Assembly: GCA_002364735.1 (NCBI GenBank)
Contig: DEZB01000019.1
Location: 1-39,559 of the forward strand
Length of the DNA: 39,559 nt
Source: Bacteroidales bacterium UBA3143
GTDB taxonomy: Bacteria > Bacteroidota > Bacteroidia > Bacteroidales > Dysgonomonadaceae
Direction of reading: 5' to 3'
Of this stretch, positions 27,375 through 34,874 are shown piece after piece (positions within the stretch are counted from its first letter, which is position 1; the number at the start of each line of letters is the position of its first letter). The notes below the pieces were generated by a model that ran no database searches, had not been told where the DNA came from, and saw only the letters and a list, made by a program, of their open reading frames with translations. The translations under genes were made by a program, and so were the position numbers.

Positions 27375-28802
27375 TTACTCTTTAATTGTAACAATACTTG
27401 TTCCAAGAAGGTGTAAGTCACTTCCTTTACCTACTTCTGTAGAGTTTTCTCCTAACATGCCGTTTTCTTGATCTACTCCTGTATATACTTTTACGAAGTT
27501 GATACCTGGTAGATCTACTTTGTTGCCATCTTTATCGACAGCCCAGTCAATATCGAATGTGGATCTGTCATCATTGTTTGCATGGTTGTCTACATATCCA
27601 TATTTAAAACTTTTAAGTTGAGCGAAGGCACCACTTTTTACACCATTTTGTGCTAAAGATATGCCCTCAAATGAAATCTTATCATCTTTTATCCATGCTG
27701 GATAGGCATATCTTTTAGCTTTGTATCCCTCTTCACCTTTATTGTTAGTCCAACGGAGGTAATTTGTGGTAGCTGATTCGTCAGTTGGTTTGTAATATGT
27801 CATTTCAAAATTGCGATATGTTTTTAAGTCGTTTCCATTTTTTAATGCAGCTTGATACCACTCTTCGTTTTCTGCAGTTATGCTTCCACTGCCATAAATT
27901 TCATACCACTCATCATCGGGTTTTCCGTTTCCATTGGCATCATACGACACCATTAAAATACCTGGTTCGCTACTGTTAGTAAATCCATTCCCTTCAATTC
28001 TAAAATCTTGCTTGCCTGCAACATTTACAATGGTGTGGTCAAAACCAAAAACTACATAACCTCCCCATCCACCAAGTGTGATATAAGTTCCTTTTTCACC
28101 CACCATGTTTTTTGCTGCTTTTGCAACCATATCTTCATGCGTGTTACCATCTTCATATGTAGGTATTTTATTTACAAATTGACCTGGAGCAGGTAGGTAA
28201 TCAAAAACATTGGCAATATAAGCCGAGGGAGCTTCTGTAGGTTTAGTTACTACGACTGTTACAACACCTTTCATTTCTCCAGAACTAACTTCTAATAAAT
28301 AGCTTCCTTCTTCAGCGGCAATAAATAGTGGGGCTTCTTCCGCATTCATTTGAGAAAAACGGTAAAGCTCTGAAGGTGTCTCAAGAACGTTCCATTCAAT
28401 GTCTCCGTTATCTTTAATATAATCAGGTAATTCAAGGGATATCAATGTATGTGCCAAACCTTCAATTGTCATATCCTTTGCTCCAACAACAATGGTTATT
28501 TCCTTCTTGTCAACACCACCTTCGTTTCCTACTTTAAAGATTAAGTTATACTCTCCTGGATTTGATTCCTCAAACACATAGTTTTGTGTTTGAGCTACTT
28601 CTACTCCGTTCAATTGCCATAAATAAGTAGCACCAATGACATTTTCTATTGTGGGATTCAATTCAAATTTTACACCTTCTATAACGGTGTATGCATCTTC
28701 TAATCCCGAAATTACAGGAGCTAACACAACTTCTGCATCATCTTTACATGAAGTAAAGCCTGCAAAAACAATCAATAAAGCGAGAATAATTTTCTGTTTC
28801 AT
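27375..28802 (-). CDS. PKD-like surface lipoprotein of the B12 uptake operon
   Basis: A 475-residue lipoprotein: signal peptide ending in GFTSC with Cys19, followed by KDDAE, the acidic pattern linked to surface export in Bacteroidota. Two Ig/PKD-like domains (about 28-108 and 110-186) precede a large C-terminal beta domain (about 190-475) with VVFGFDHTI and SYDANGNGKPDDEWYEI, the latter rich in Asp and Asn as in metal-binding loops. It is the third gene behind a cobalamin riboswitch, 49 bases after the BtuG-like gene. Position and localisation suggest that it binds or handles corrinoids at the cell surface. It may correspond to the accessory B12-binding lipoproteins (BtuH class) reported from gut Bacteroides, but I cannot confirm homology from memory. 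Confidence 0.75.
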   Translation of the reverse strand: MKQKIILALLIVFAGFTSCKDDAEVVLAPVISGLEDAYTVIEGVKFELNPTIENVIGATYLWQLNGVEVAQTQNYVFEESNPGEYNLIFKVGNEGGVDKKEITIVVGAKDMTIEGLAHTLISLELPDYIKDNGDIEWNVLETPSELYRFSQMNAEEAPLFIAAEEGSYLLEVSSGEMKGVVTVVVTKPTEAPSAYIANVFDYLPAPGQFVNKIPTYEDGNTHEDMVAKAAKNMVGEKGTYITLGGWGGYVVFGFDHTIVNVAGKQDFRIEGNGFTNSSEPGILMVSYDANGNGKPDDEWYEIYGSGSITAENEEWYQAALKNGNDLKTYRNFEMTYYKPTDESATTNYLRWTNNKGEEGYKAKRYAYPAWIKDDKISFEGISLAQNGVKSGAFAQLKSFKYGYVDNHANNDDRSTFDIDWAVDKDGNKVDLPGINFVKVYTGVDQENGMLGENSTEVGKGSDLHLLGTSIVTIKE

Positions 28803-28851
28803 AATTCAAATGTTTAAAATTAATATTTAGTTCAATTTGTTATTTTTTCGT

Positions 28852-30030
28852 TCAAACTGGTAGTAAAGCAAAGTGTCCTGGTATATCTCCTACTTCTACG
28901 CTCCATTTTTTCTTACCATTCTTATCAAAACAATACAATATACCTGTGGTTACATAATTGCCAGCATCGGTGATGTATATATCTTTAGTCTCTGGGTCGA
29001 CCATTATGCCATAAGGTTTTTCAATCATTTTATCTGTTCCATCAGTGATAATGTTTTGATTGACTACTTTGCGCGTTTTGGTATCTACTATATTGTAGGT
29101 AATAGTCCAGTCACCAGTAATGTGATTAAACTCTGTTCCATAAGTATAAAGCATATCATCATCCAACCAGTAGTTGCTAACAGCAATATCTATTGTATCC
29201 GTAACTTGTTGTTTCTCTTTATCTATAAAAAAGAGTTGCGAAGGAATATTCATATGGTCACCTTGCGAGCTAACCCATAAGTTGCCTCGCTTATCTGCTT
29301 TAATGCGTTCTAAATTGTAGGCAACATTTATACGTTTTTCTTCCTTGAATGTAGCAATGTCTATAACTGACACAGTTCTTTCGTATTTCTCAGTGCCTCC
29401 TGCTCCCATATAACCACCCGAGTTGGCAACATATATTTTGCCATCAACTATTTCTAACTCTTCAGGCTGAAATCCCACTAAACATCTATCTTCTTGTTGT
29501 AGCTTAGTGGTGTTTATTTTGGCTACATACCCCAATTGTTGATAATTAGGGTCAACGACTACTGGTCCAGCAAACGAGGTTACGTAGGCATAACCATCAT
29601 GAAACCTGATGAATCGACAATTGGGAATATCTATTTTACCAATGCGCTTGGTGGTGTAGGCATTCATCACCTCCACTTTATTGGATGTATTGATTACAGC
29701 AAATAATTTTCCATCATATATACCGATATCGTTTCCCACATCGCCCAACTCTTTAGGAACATCTGGATTTCTTTCGGCATATATATTGCGCATATACTCT
29801 CCTGTTTCGAAGTTGAAAAAATCGAGGGTTGATTTGTTGTTCCCCATGTTTCCTTCGTTCAGCAAATAGAATCCTTGATATCCATCAATTGGCCTTGGGT
29901 TTCCTATCTGAATGTATTCTGATAATATCATCTCTACATCATCCCTACAAGCAGTAAAGCTTATGAATAATGAAAAAGCTACAAGAGATAGTATTGTTTT
30001 TGTTATGTATATTCTCTTTTTATTTTTCAT
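28852..30030 (-). CDS. btuG: BtuG-like DUF5074/YncE beta-propeller surface lipoprotein
   Basis: A 392-residue lipoprotein with lipobox FTAC (Cys28) followed by RDDVE. The mature part is a seven-bladed-propeller-like DUF5074 domain starting with GFYLLNEGNMGNN and containing repeated blade elements such as GKLFAVINTSNKVEVMNA, GYAYVTSFAGPVVVD, GKIYVANSGGYMG and KDIYITDAGNY. In Bacteroides thetaiotaomicron, BtuG proteins of this kind bind cobalamin with extreme affinity and form a lid on BtuB. Here the start codon overlaps the btuB stop by 4 bases (ATGA), implying coupled translation. The call rests on domain type, operon position and riboswitch. B12 binding itself is inferred. Confidence 0.88.
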   Translation of the reverse strand: MKNKKRIYITKTILSLVAFSLFISFTACRDDVEMILSEYIQIGNPRPIDGYQGFYLLNEGNMGNNKSTLDFFNFETGEYMRNIYAERNPDVPKELGDVGNDIGIYDGKLFAVINTSNKVEVMNAYTTKRIGKIDIPNCRFIRFHDGYAYVTSFAGPVVVDPNYQQLGYVAKINTTKLQQEDRCLVGFQPEELEIVDGKIYVANSGGYMGAGGTEKYERTVSVIDIATFKEEKRINVAYNLERIKADKRGNLWVSSQGDHMNIPSQLFFIDKEKQQVTDTIDIAVSNYWLDDDMLYTYGTEFNHITGDWTITYNIVDTKTRKVVNQNIITDGTDKMIEKPYGIMVDPETKDIYITDAGNYVTTGILYCFDKNGKKKWSVEVGDIPGHFALLPV

Positions 30031-32084
30031 ATCTCAAAAGTTAATGAGAGTTTGTAATTTCTTTTTGGCATTGGGTAATTGAGTACCACTTCGTAATCTT
30101 GATTTAGGAAGTTGTTTACTTCGGCACTAACTCTAAATTTCATCTTTTTATACTCTAAATTCTTTATTAACGCCATATCATTTGTGTACCATGGTTGCTC
30201 ATGGTTTTGGCGAATGTTTGCAGATGAGTGATATCGTTCGCCCACATACATAAAGCTATAATTCAATTGCCATGATTTATAATTGATGCTTGCGATGGCC
30301 GAGCCATTATGCCACGGTATGTATGCAATTTGTCCACCATAAGTAGTTTTTTCCAATTCTGGGCTGATGCGTTTGGTAAAGTCTTGTGCTTTTTGATAAG
30401 TGTAAGTCAGTTTCAAATTGACAAAGAAATCTTTGTATGGCTCCAATATAGCCGATGTAGCCACATCAACACCCCGAATTTCCACATAGCCATAGTTCAT
30501 CATCATCCAACGGTACTGTCCACTGCCTTTGGGTATTGCCACAATTTTATTTGTAATCTCGTTATAGTAAGCATCGGCTTGAAAATCTGCTTGTTTCACA
30601 AATTTGTTCTTAAATGACTTTGAATACTGAAAGCCTAAGTTGTATTGATGTGTAAATTCTGGTTTTAAGTTTGCGTTGCCTATGTCGGTATAGTATAAAT
30701 CGTTAAGGGTTGGCATTCTAAAAATATTTTTATAAAATGCCCTGATGTTGAAGTTGTGATGAACAAATGGTATGTAGGAGGCAAACAATGCAGGTGTAAA
30801 CTCTTTTTTGTTTGGTGCAGCATTTGCAGATTGGTTATTGCCTGAAGTTCCTCTCTCTGTTTTTTCGTTTACAAAAGTACCCAATATGCTTCCTTGAACT
30901 TTTATGCTCCCCAATTCTACTGCACTGGCTAACGCCAACAATGTAGTCAATCGTTTTGGGAAAATGAAGCCAGCCATGTCAGAAGTAAGGGTGTTGTATT
31001 GTATATCGGCGGAAAGTGAAACATCCCAGTTGGGTAATATAGTATATCTGTTGGCAAGTGATGCATAAAAGTCTTGTTGACGAAATGTATTGTCTATCAA
31101 CATCAAGGTGGTGTCGGGGTTGAGGTAACGCATATAGTCATGCGCATATTTAGCATTTGCCAGCAATTCATAGTTGTTGCCAAATGCTTTTTGCAACGAA
31201 GCTTGCGAAAAGAAACTTCTGTCCCATTGACGTTGAGGATTCATCCACCGATTGTTGACAATGGCACCTGGCATTCCTCTTTCCGAGTTATAGAAATAGT
31301 TTTTCCATTTCCAATGTCCTTGCGAAAGTAAACCGTACAATCCTGCTTCAAAACGAACGGACTCAATATCTCCATTTTGTCTGACGGCAGTGGTGTCATA
31401 CATTACATCTGAAGTGCCTGGGAAAACACGTTTGTATCTGTACTTGTATTTACCCGATGAATTGATATACTCACCGTTAATTGAAGCACTGATGTTGTCA
31501 TTTATTTTATGCTCATAGAGCACCGATGGGTTGAAGAGGTCGAAAGAACCTGCTTTGACAACTGCTTTAAGATTGCGCTTCTTGCCGTTTTCAAACTTCG
31601 GAGAACGAGAGCGAAGATAAACAGAGCCAGATGAACCATAGTCTTTAGCAGTTTGCAAGATGTCACTCTTCTGACCGTTGTACAATGATATCTCTTCAAT
31701 ATTGTCAAGCGAGAACTTTCCTAAATCGATTTGTCCATTTTGGGCATTGCCCAATTGAATGCCATCATAAAAAACACCCACATGATTGGTCCCCAAGCTT
31801 CTTACATTAACAGTCTTAAGACCACCAATGCCGCCATAATCTTTTATTTGTACGCCAGAGAAATATCGGATGGCATCAGCAACCGAAAAGCTGTTGAGTG
31901 TCTTCAACTCTTCGCCCGATAGCTTTTGTGCAGGAATTACTTCTTTGTAAGTGCTACCAATAGTTATCACCACTTCGGGTAGATATTGCAAGCTGTCCGT
32001 TTTGTATTGTGCAAGCACAACACTGTTGCTTAGCACAAAGAGTGCGAAGAGCAATAAAAAAGCAGTTTTATGAAATGAGTACAT
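30027..32084 (-). CDS. btuB: TonB-dependent vitamin B12 receptor
   Basis: A 685-residue outer-membrane protein. The signal peptide ends near VLAQ (residue 26). The plug domain (about 40-155) starts with LPEVVITIGS, a possible TonB box, and includes FSVADAIRYFSGVQIKDYGG and VNVRSLGTNHVGVFYDG. A beta-barrel of alternating aromatic strands runs to the C-terminus (LSLTFEI), with the typical NLKPEFTHQYNLGFQYSK segment. It would import cobalamin or related corrinoids using TonB energy. It is the first gene of the operon. It is preceded by a cobalamin riboswitch and by a small hairpin that touches its start codon. No BtuC, BtuD or BtuF gene for inner-membrane transport is in the window. Confidence 0.92.
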   Translation of the reverse strand: MYSFHKTAFLLLFALFVLSNSVVLAQYKTDSLQYLPEVVITIGSTYKEVIPAQKLSGEELKTLNSFSVADAIRYFSGVQIKDYGGIGGLKTVNVRSLGTNHVGVFYDGIQLGNAQNGQIDLGKFSLDNIEEISLYNGQKSDILQTAKDYGSSGSVYLRSRSPKFENGKKRNLKAVVKAGSFDLFNPSVLYEHKINDNISASINGEYINSSGKYKYRYKRVFPGTSDVMYDTTAVRQNGDIESVRFEAGLYGLLSQGHWKWKNYFYNSERGMPGAIVNNRWMNPQRQWDRSFFSQASLQKAFGNNYELLANAKYAHDYMRYLNPDTTLMLIDNTFRQQDFYASLANRYTILPNWDVSLSADIQYNTLTSDMAGFIFPKRLTTLLALASAVELGSIKVQGSILGTFVNEKTERGTSGNNQSANAAPNKKEFTPALFASYIPFVHHNFNIRAFYKNIFRMPTLNDLYYTDIGNANLKPEFTHQYNLGFQYSKSFKNKFVKQADFQADAYYNEITNKIVAIPKGSGQYRWMMMNYGYVEIRGVDVATSAILEPYKDFFVNLKLTYTYQKAQDFTKRISPELEKTTYGGQIAYIPWHNGSAIASINYKSWQLNYSFMYVGERYHSSANIRQNHEQPWYTNDMALIKNLEYKKMKFRVSAEVNNFLNQDYEVVLNYPMPKRNYKLSLTFEI

Positions 32085-32085
32085 T

Positions 32086-32106
32086 TATCGAAACATTATT
32101 TCGATA
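32086..32106 (-). promoter_or_regulatory. Hairpin abutting the btuB start codon
   Basis: tatcgaaa (32086-32093) and tttcgata (32099-32106) form a perfect 8-bp stem with a 5-base loop, one base upstream of the ATG at 32084. In the mRNA it would cover the ribosome landing site. It is a plausible expression platform or part of one for the riboswitch upstream. A 20-base perfect palindrome, acaataacttaagttattgt at 32144-32163, lies between it and the aptamer and may fold as an alternative. Confidence 0.5.
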
Positions 32107-32214
32107 GAATAAAGAGGTGAAAAACGATTGTATGCCAAAATTGACAATAACTTAAGTTATTGTATTTGTCGTTTTCAAGCTTTATTCCCCGAAAGCATTT
32201 GAAACAGTTATTTT

Positions 32215-32403
32215 ATTTTGGCAGGTTTTCTGACTTGCTCATTCTTTGTGCGCCCTTCCCATTTCGCTATGCGAGACAGTGGTTTGTGAGTTTTGCACAA
32301 GAATTTTAGTTGAGCTTACAGCAGCGGGTCTGTTCAGGATTTTAACCTGATTCCCTTTTCACTGCATGTTTCGAAGCAATACTGAAACATGTAGCACCAA
32401 AAT
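32215..32403 (-). promoter_or_regulatory. Cobalamin riboswitch of the btuB-btuG operon
   Basis: Read on the minus strand, the hallmarks of the B12 aptamer appear in order: a peripheral stem CATGTTTC/GAAACATG, GGGAATCAGG with AATCCTGA, GACCCGCTGCTGTAAG, CCACTG, GGGAAGG and the B12 box AGTCAGAAAACCTGCC (plus 32221-32236). The closing P1 stem is CCAAAAT (plus 32397-32403 reversed) with ATTTTGG (plus 32215-32221). The aptamer begins a few bases after the promoter box. Binding of adenosyl- or related cobalamin is expected to shut down the downstream uptake genes. Confidence 0.93.
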
Positions 32404-32410
32404 TTCAAGA

Positions 32411-32418
32411 CAAAGATA
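32411..32418 (-). promoter_or_regulatory. -7 box of the btuB operon
   Basis: Plus-strand caaagata reads TATCTTTG on the minus strand, an exact consensus match directly upstream of the riboswitch. The start site would be about 8 bases downstream, at the riboswitch edge. A caa at 32442-32444 (minus-strand TTG) is 23 bases further up, slightly too far for an ideal -33. Confidence 0.65.
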
Positions 32419-32574
32419 GGTATTAAGTTTTGAATAAAGAACAATTTTAACTTGTATATTATTTTAGAAGTAAGATGTTCAAAAATTGGCAATGTTTATG
32501 GATAGAATGAATGCGGATGTTAATGTGTACGCTAACATGAGTGTTTTTTTATGTAAAGAGTTCGTTTTTGCATC

Positions 32575-32829
32575 CTACAGAAGTAGTACCTTGTACATGG
32601 AGTAGCTTCTGTAGGCTACAGAAGAGAAAACTTGTTAAGGGAACAGCTTCTGTAGTCTACGGAAGAGAAAACTTGTTAAAGGAACAGCTTTTGTAGTCTA
32701 CAGAAGTAGAAACTTGTACGTGGAGTGAGTTTTGTAGTCTACAGAAGCAATACCTTGTACATGGAGTGAGTTTTGTAGCTTGCAAAAGGATAAATATTTT
32801 AAAAGAAACAATTTTGTAAGCTGCAATCA
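32575..32829. repeat. 41-bp-period tandem array of inverted repeats
   Basis: Units begin at 32575, 32616, 32657, 32698, 32739, 32780 and 32821, exactly 41 bases apart. The consensus is ctacagaag, about ten variable bases, cttgt, then ggagt or ggaacag, and ttctgtag. At each unit junction the end of one copy and the start of the next form a near-perfect palindrome (cttctgtag-n-ctacagaag). The first five units are well conserved and the last two are decayed. There are no unique spacers, so it is not a CRISPR array, and no open frame crosses it. It sits between the terminator of the BACON-propeller gene and the promoter of the btuB operon. Confidence 0.85.
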
Positions 32830-32886
32830 AAAAAAGTGCGGGCTGCTTGGTGGAAAATATTCCTAAAACCAAGCAGTCCGCACTTT
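32829..32886 (-). terminator. Terminator of the BACON-propeller gene
   Basis: agtgcgggctgcttgg (32835-32850) pairs with ccaagcagtccgcact (32869-32884) over 16 positions with one A-C mismatch (G-U if read on plus). On the minus strand it is followed by seven T residues (plus a-run 32829-32835). This is a textbook intrinsic terminator about 80 bases after the stop codon. Confidence 0.85.
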
Positions 32887-32964
32887 GTTAAGACCTAATA
32901 AATACTTCTTTAAGATCCTATTTTAGTTCTTCCTCAATAGTTATTAGGTATATGTGTTATAAAG

Positions 32965-34326
32965 TTATTTGTATACTGCTACAACACTATTAACATAAGC
33001 AGTACCAGTTTTAAATGCATGCTTGATCTCTTGAGTGCTTGGGTCAAAAATCACTACATCATCACCCATCCCGGTAAGATAAAGATAATCAGACCCATTA
33101 ATTGTACCAATATGATACTCCATAAGCAGATCAATTCCTTCGCTTGCTAAATCAAGATTGAGTTGGGTTGCTTTATCTGTAGTTGTATTAAATTGATAAA
33201 CTTCGCCCATGAATGTATCCCAACTAAATGAACTTGTGTAGATGTTGTTATTGGTGTATGTCATGTCTGCAACACTCAATCCAGGTATTTCTGTTATTTC
33301 ATTATTGTCTGTTGTAAGTTTATAGAGTGTGTAAGTCGGATAATTTGTACTGTAGTAAATAACACCACTGCTTGCTGAAACTATGCTATATGGATTCTTT
33401 GCTGTTTCGATAACATCTACCTCTTTCATACTCTCAATATCTACAACTGATATTGTGCTATCTTTTCCTTGTCCACTGTTGCAAACGTATATATTGCCAT
33501 TGTTATATGCTAAGCCCTCTGCTAATGTGCCAGTTAAAGTTGCTCGTGCATCAAGCTGATATGTAGCGGTGTCTAAACGTACTAACTCATTAGAGTAGCT
33601 GGTTATATATCCTTTGCCATCTTCAAAAATGATGCTGCGTGGTCTTGCAGCAGCTCCTGTAGCTGATGTAAATGGGATTCGCTTGAGTGATTCTCCACTT
33701 TTTGGATCAATCACTTCAATATAACTTGTACCTTCGGTAGTTTCTGCTCCAAATCCTTCACCCGCAATAACAGCATACATTTTACTTCCATATATTTTGA
33801 GCGCATTACCGGAATCGCCTAATTCATTTGCGTTTTTTTCTTTGAATTGTTTCGTCTCAAGCTTCTTTGTGCTTGCATCATACCAAGCTAATTCAGCATC
33901 GCCTCTTCCCATATTACCTTCACTCAATATCCAGTAACCAGCAAGCTCAGGTTTCTTTTCCTGCACAACATTCAGTTTTAGCATTGTTCCATTGAGTGTT
34001 GACAAAAAGAGTTCTGTAGTGCGAGCTTTATTTTCGGTGTTTTCTGACACAGTAATTGTAACTTCTTTGTTTCCTTCTGTAAATGAAGTGGTTCTTGTCA
34101 CAACCTCTACAACATCCTTCACTTCTATGCTCACCCATTCGGGAAGGTCGGTTACAAACCACTTGTCGTTGGTTGTTAGCATAAATGATTGCTCTCCACC
34201 TTCAGCAGTGAATATAAATGTATCTGTTTCTGAATCAGTGGTTAGTTGCGAATCAAAATCATCATCGCTACACGCCACAAATGTTACCATTGCGATTAAT
34301 ACCGCATACAATCTAAATCTTTTCAT
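32965..34326 (-). CDS. BACON domain fused to BtuG-like DUF5074 propeller, surface lipoprotein
   Basis: A 453-residue lipoprotein: signal peptide ending in FVAC (Cys19), then SDDDFD, an acidic surface-export-type stretch. A BACON domain covers about 38-123 (GGEQSFMLTTNDKWFVTDLP, then KARTTELFLSTLNGTMLKLNVVQ). A DUF5074 propeller follows from about 130, opening with GYWILSEGNMGRGD, nearly the same as LLNEGNMG in the BtuG-like protein of the btuB operon, and with blades such as SKMYAVIAGEG, GKGYITSYS and GNIYVCNSGQG. Its own cobalamin riboswitch, promoter and terminator make it an independent single-gene unit. A role in capturing corrinoids at the surface is inferred. BACON may act as spacer or as a glycan or mucin contact. 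Confidence 0.85.
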   Translation of the reverse strand: MKRFRLYAVLIAMVTFVACSDDDFDSQLTTDSETDTFIFTAEGGEQSFMLTTNDKWFVTDLPEWVSIEVKDVVEVVTRTTSFTEGNKEVTITVSENTENKARTTELFLSTLNGTMLKLNVVQEKKPELAGYWILSEGNMGRGDAELAWYDASTKKLETKQFKEKNANELGDSGNALKIYGSKMYAVIAGEGFGAETTEGTSYIEVIDPKSGESLKRIPFTSATGAAARPRSIIFEDGKGYITSYSNELVRLDTATYQLDARATLTGTLAEGLAYNNGNIYVCNSGQGKDSTISVVDIESMKEVDVIETAKNPYSIVSASSGVIYYSTNYPTYTLYKLTTDNNEITEIPGLSVADMTYTNNNIYTSSFSWDTFMGEVYQFNTTTDKATQLNLDLASEGIDLLMEYHIGTINGSDYLYLTGMGDDVVIFDPSTQEIKHAFKTGTAYVNSVVAVYK

Positions 34327-34358
34327 TTTTATTTTAATTTAATAATATATAAAATATT

Positions 34359-34395
34359 ACAATTGAGGCAGAGGCAAACACACCTGATCAATTGT
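34359..34395 (-). promoter_or_regulatory. Leader hairpin between riboswitch and BACON-propeller gene
   Basis: acaattga (34359-34366) and tcaattgt (34388-34395) form a perfect 8-bp stem with a 21-base loop that contains cacacctg and gaggca. It lies between the aptamer and the start codon (34326) and is a candidate expression platform. It is not followed by a T-run, so control would be at translation rather than by termination. Confidence 0.4.
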
Positions 34396-34426
34396 TCCAA
34401 TTCCCGAGAACTTTTGTTTATAATCT

Positions 34427-34615
34427 TTTTGGCAGGTTTTCTGACTTGCTCGTCCTTTGTGCGTCCTTCCCATCTCGCTATGGCGAGACAGTGGATGTTG
34501 AGTTTTTGCACAAGGATTTTGGTTGAGCTTACAGCAGCGGGTCTGTTCAGGATTTACACCTGATTCCCTTTTAATCCTTTGTTTCGAAGCATATTTGAAA
34601 CAAACGACACCAAAA
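34427..34615 (-). promoter_or_regulatory. Cobalamin riboswitch of the BACON-propeller gene
   Basis: On the minus strand the B12 aptamer landmarks appear in order: GTTTC/GAAAC peripheral stem, GGGAATCAGG with AATCCTGA, GACCCGCTGCTGTAAG, CCACTG, GGGAAGG and AAGTCAGAAAACCTGCC. P1 is CCAAAA/TTTTGG (plus 34610-34615 and 34427-34432). It is clearly related to the riboswitch at 32215-32403, with nearly identical core blocks but different peripheral stems and a different downstream leader. Confidence 0.93.
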
Positions 34616-34623
34616 CTTCTTTG

Positions 34624-34631
34624 CAAAGATA
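34624..34631 (-). promoter_or_regulatory. -7 box of the BACON-propeller gene
   Basis: Plus-strand caaagata reads TATCTTTG on the minus strand, directly upstream of the riboswitch, exactly as in the btuB operon. No clear -33 TTG is present. Confidence 0.6.
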
Positions 34632-34801
34632 GAATATAAAATTAAGAAAGAGAATATATTTAGTTCAAAGATTTTATCATGAAAACTGTTTACATAGTTT
34701 CTTTTTATACCATACATACCCTATATGCATTAAAATGTTAGTAAAAAAGAATAATGCGTTTCATTTTAATACTCTATCGTTTTACTTTTTGATATTTTTA
34801 T

Positions 34802-34809
34802 TACCTTTG
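34802..34809 (+). promoter_or_regulatory. -7 box of the TPL-like gene
   Basis: TACCTTTG matches TAnnTTTG, 65 bases before the ATG at 34875. No TTG lies at the expected -33 spacing. The box faces away from the riboswitch-controlled gene. Confidence 0.5.
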
Positions 34810-34874
34810 TTTCTTATGCTATAATTATAAAACGTAATCATTCATTAAATAACTCATTATATTTAGTAATCACA

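Noticed and set aside
32575..32829. Regular 41-bp array as a CRISPR
   Set aside because: The whole unit is repeated, with no unique spacers, no cas genes are nearby, and the copies decay gradually.
34357..34626. Small frames inside the second riboswitch
   Set aside because: They coincide with the conserved aptamer RNA and have no independent start signals.
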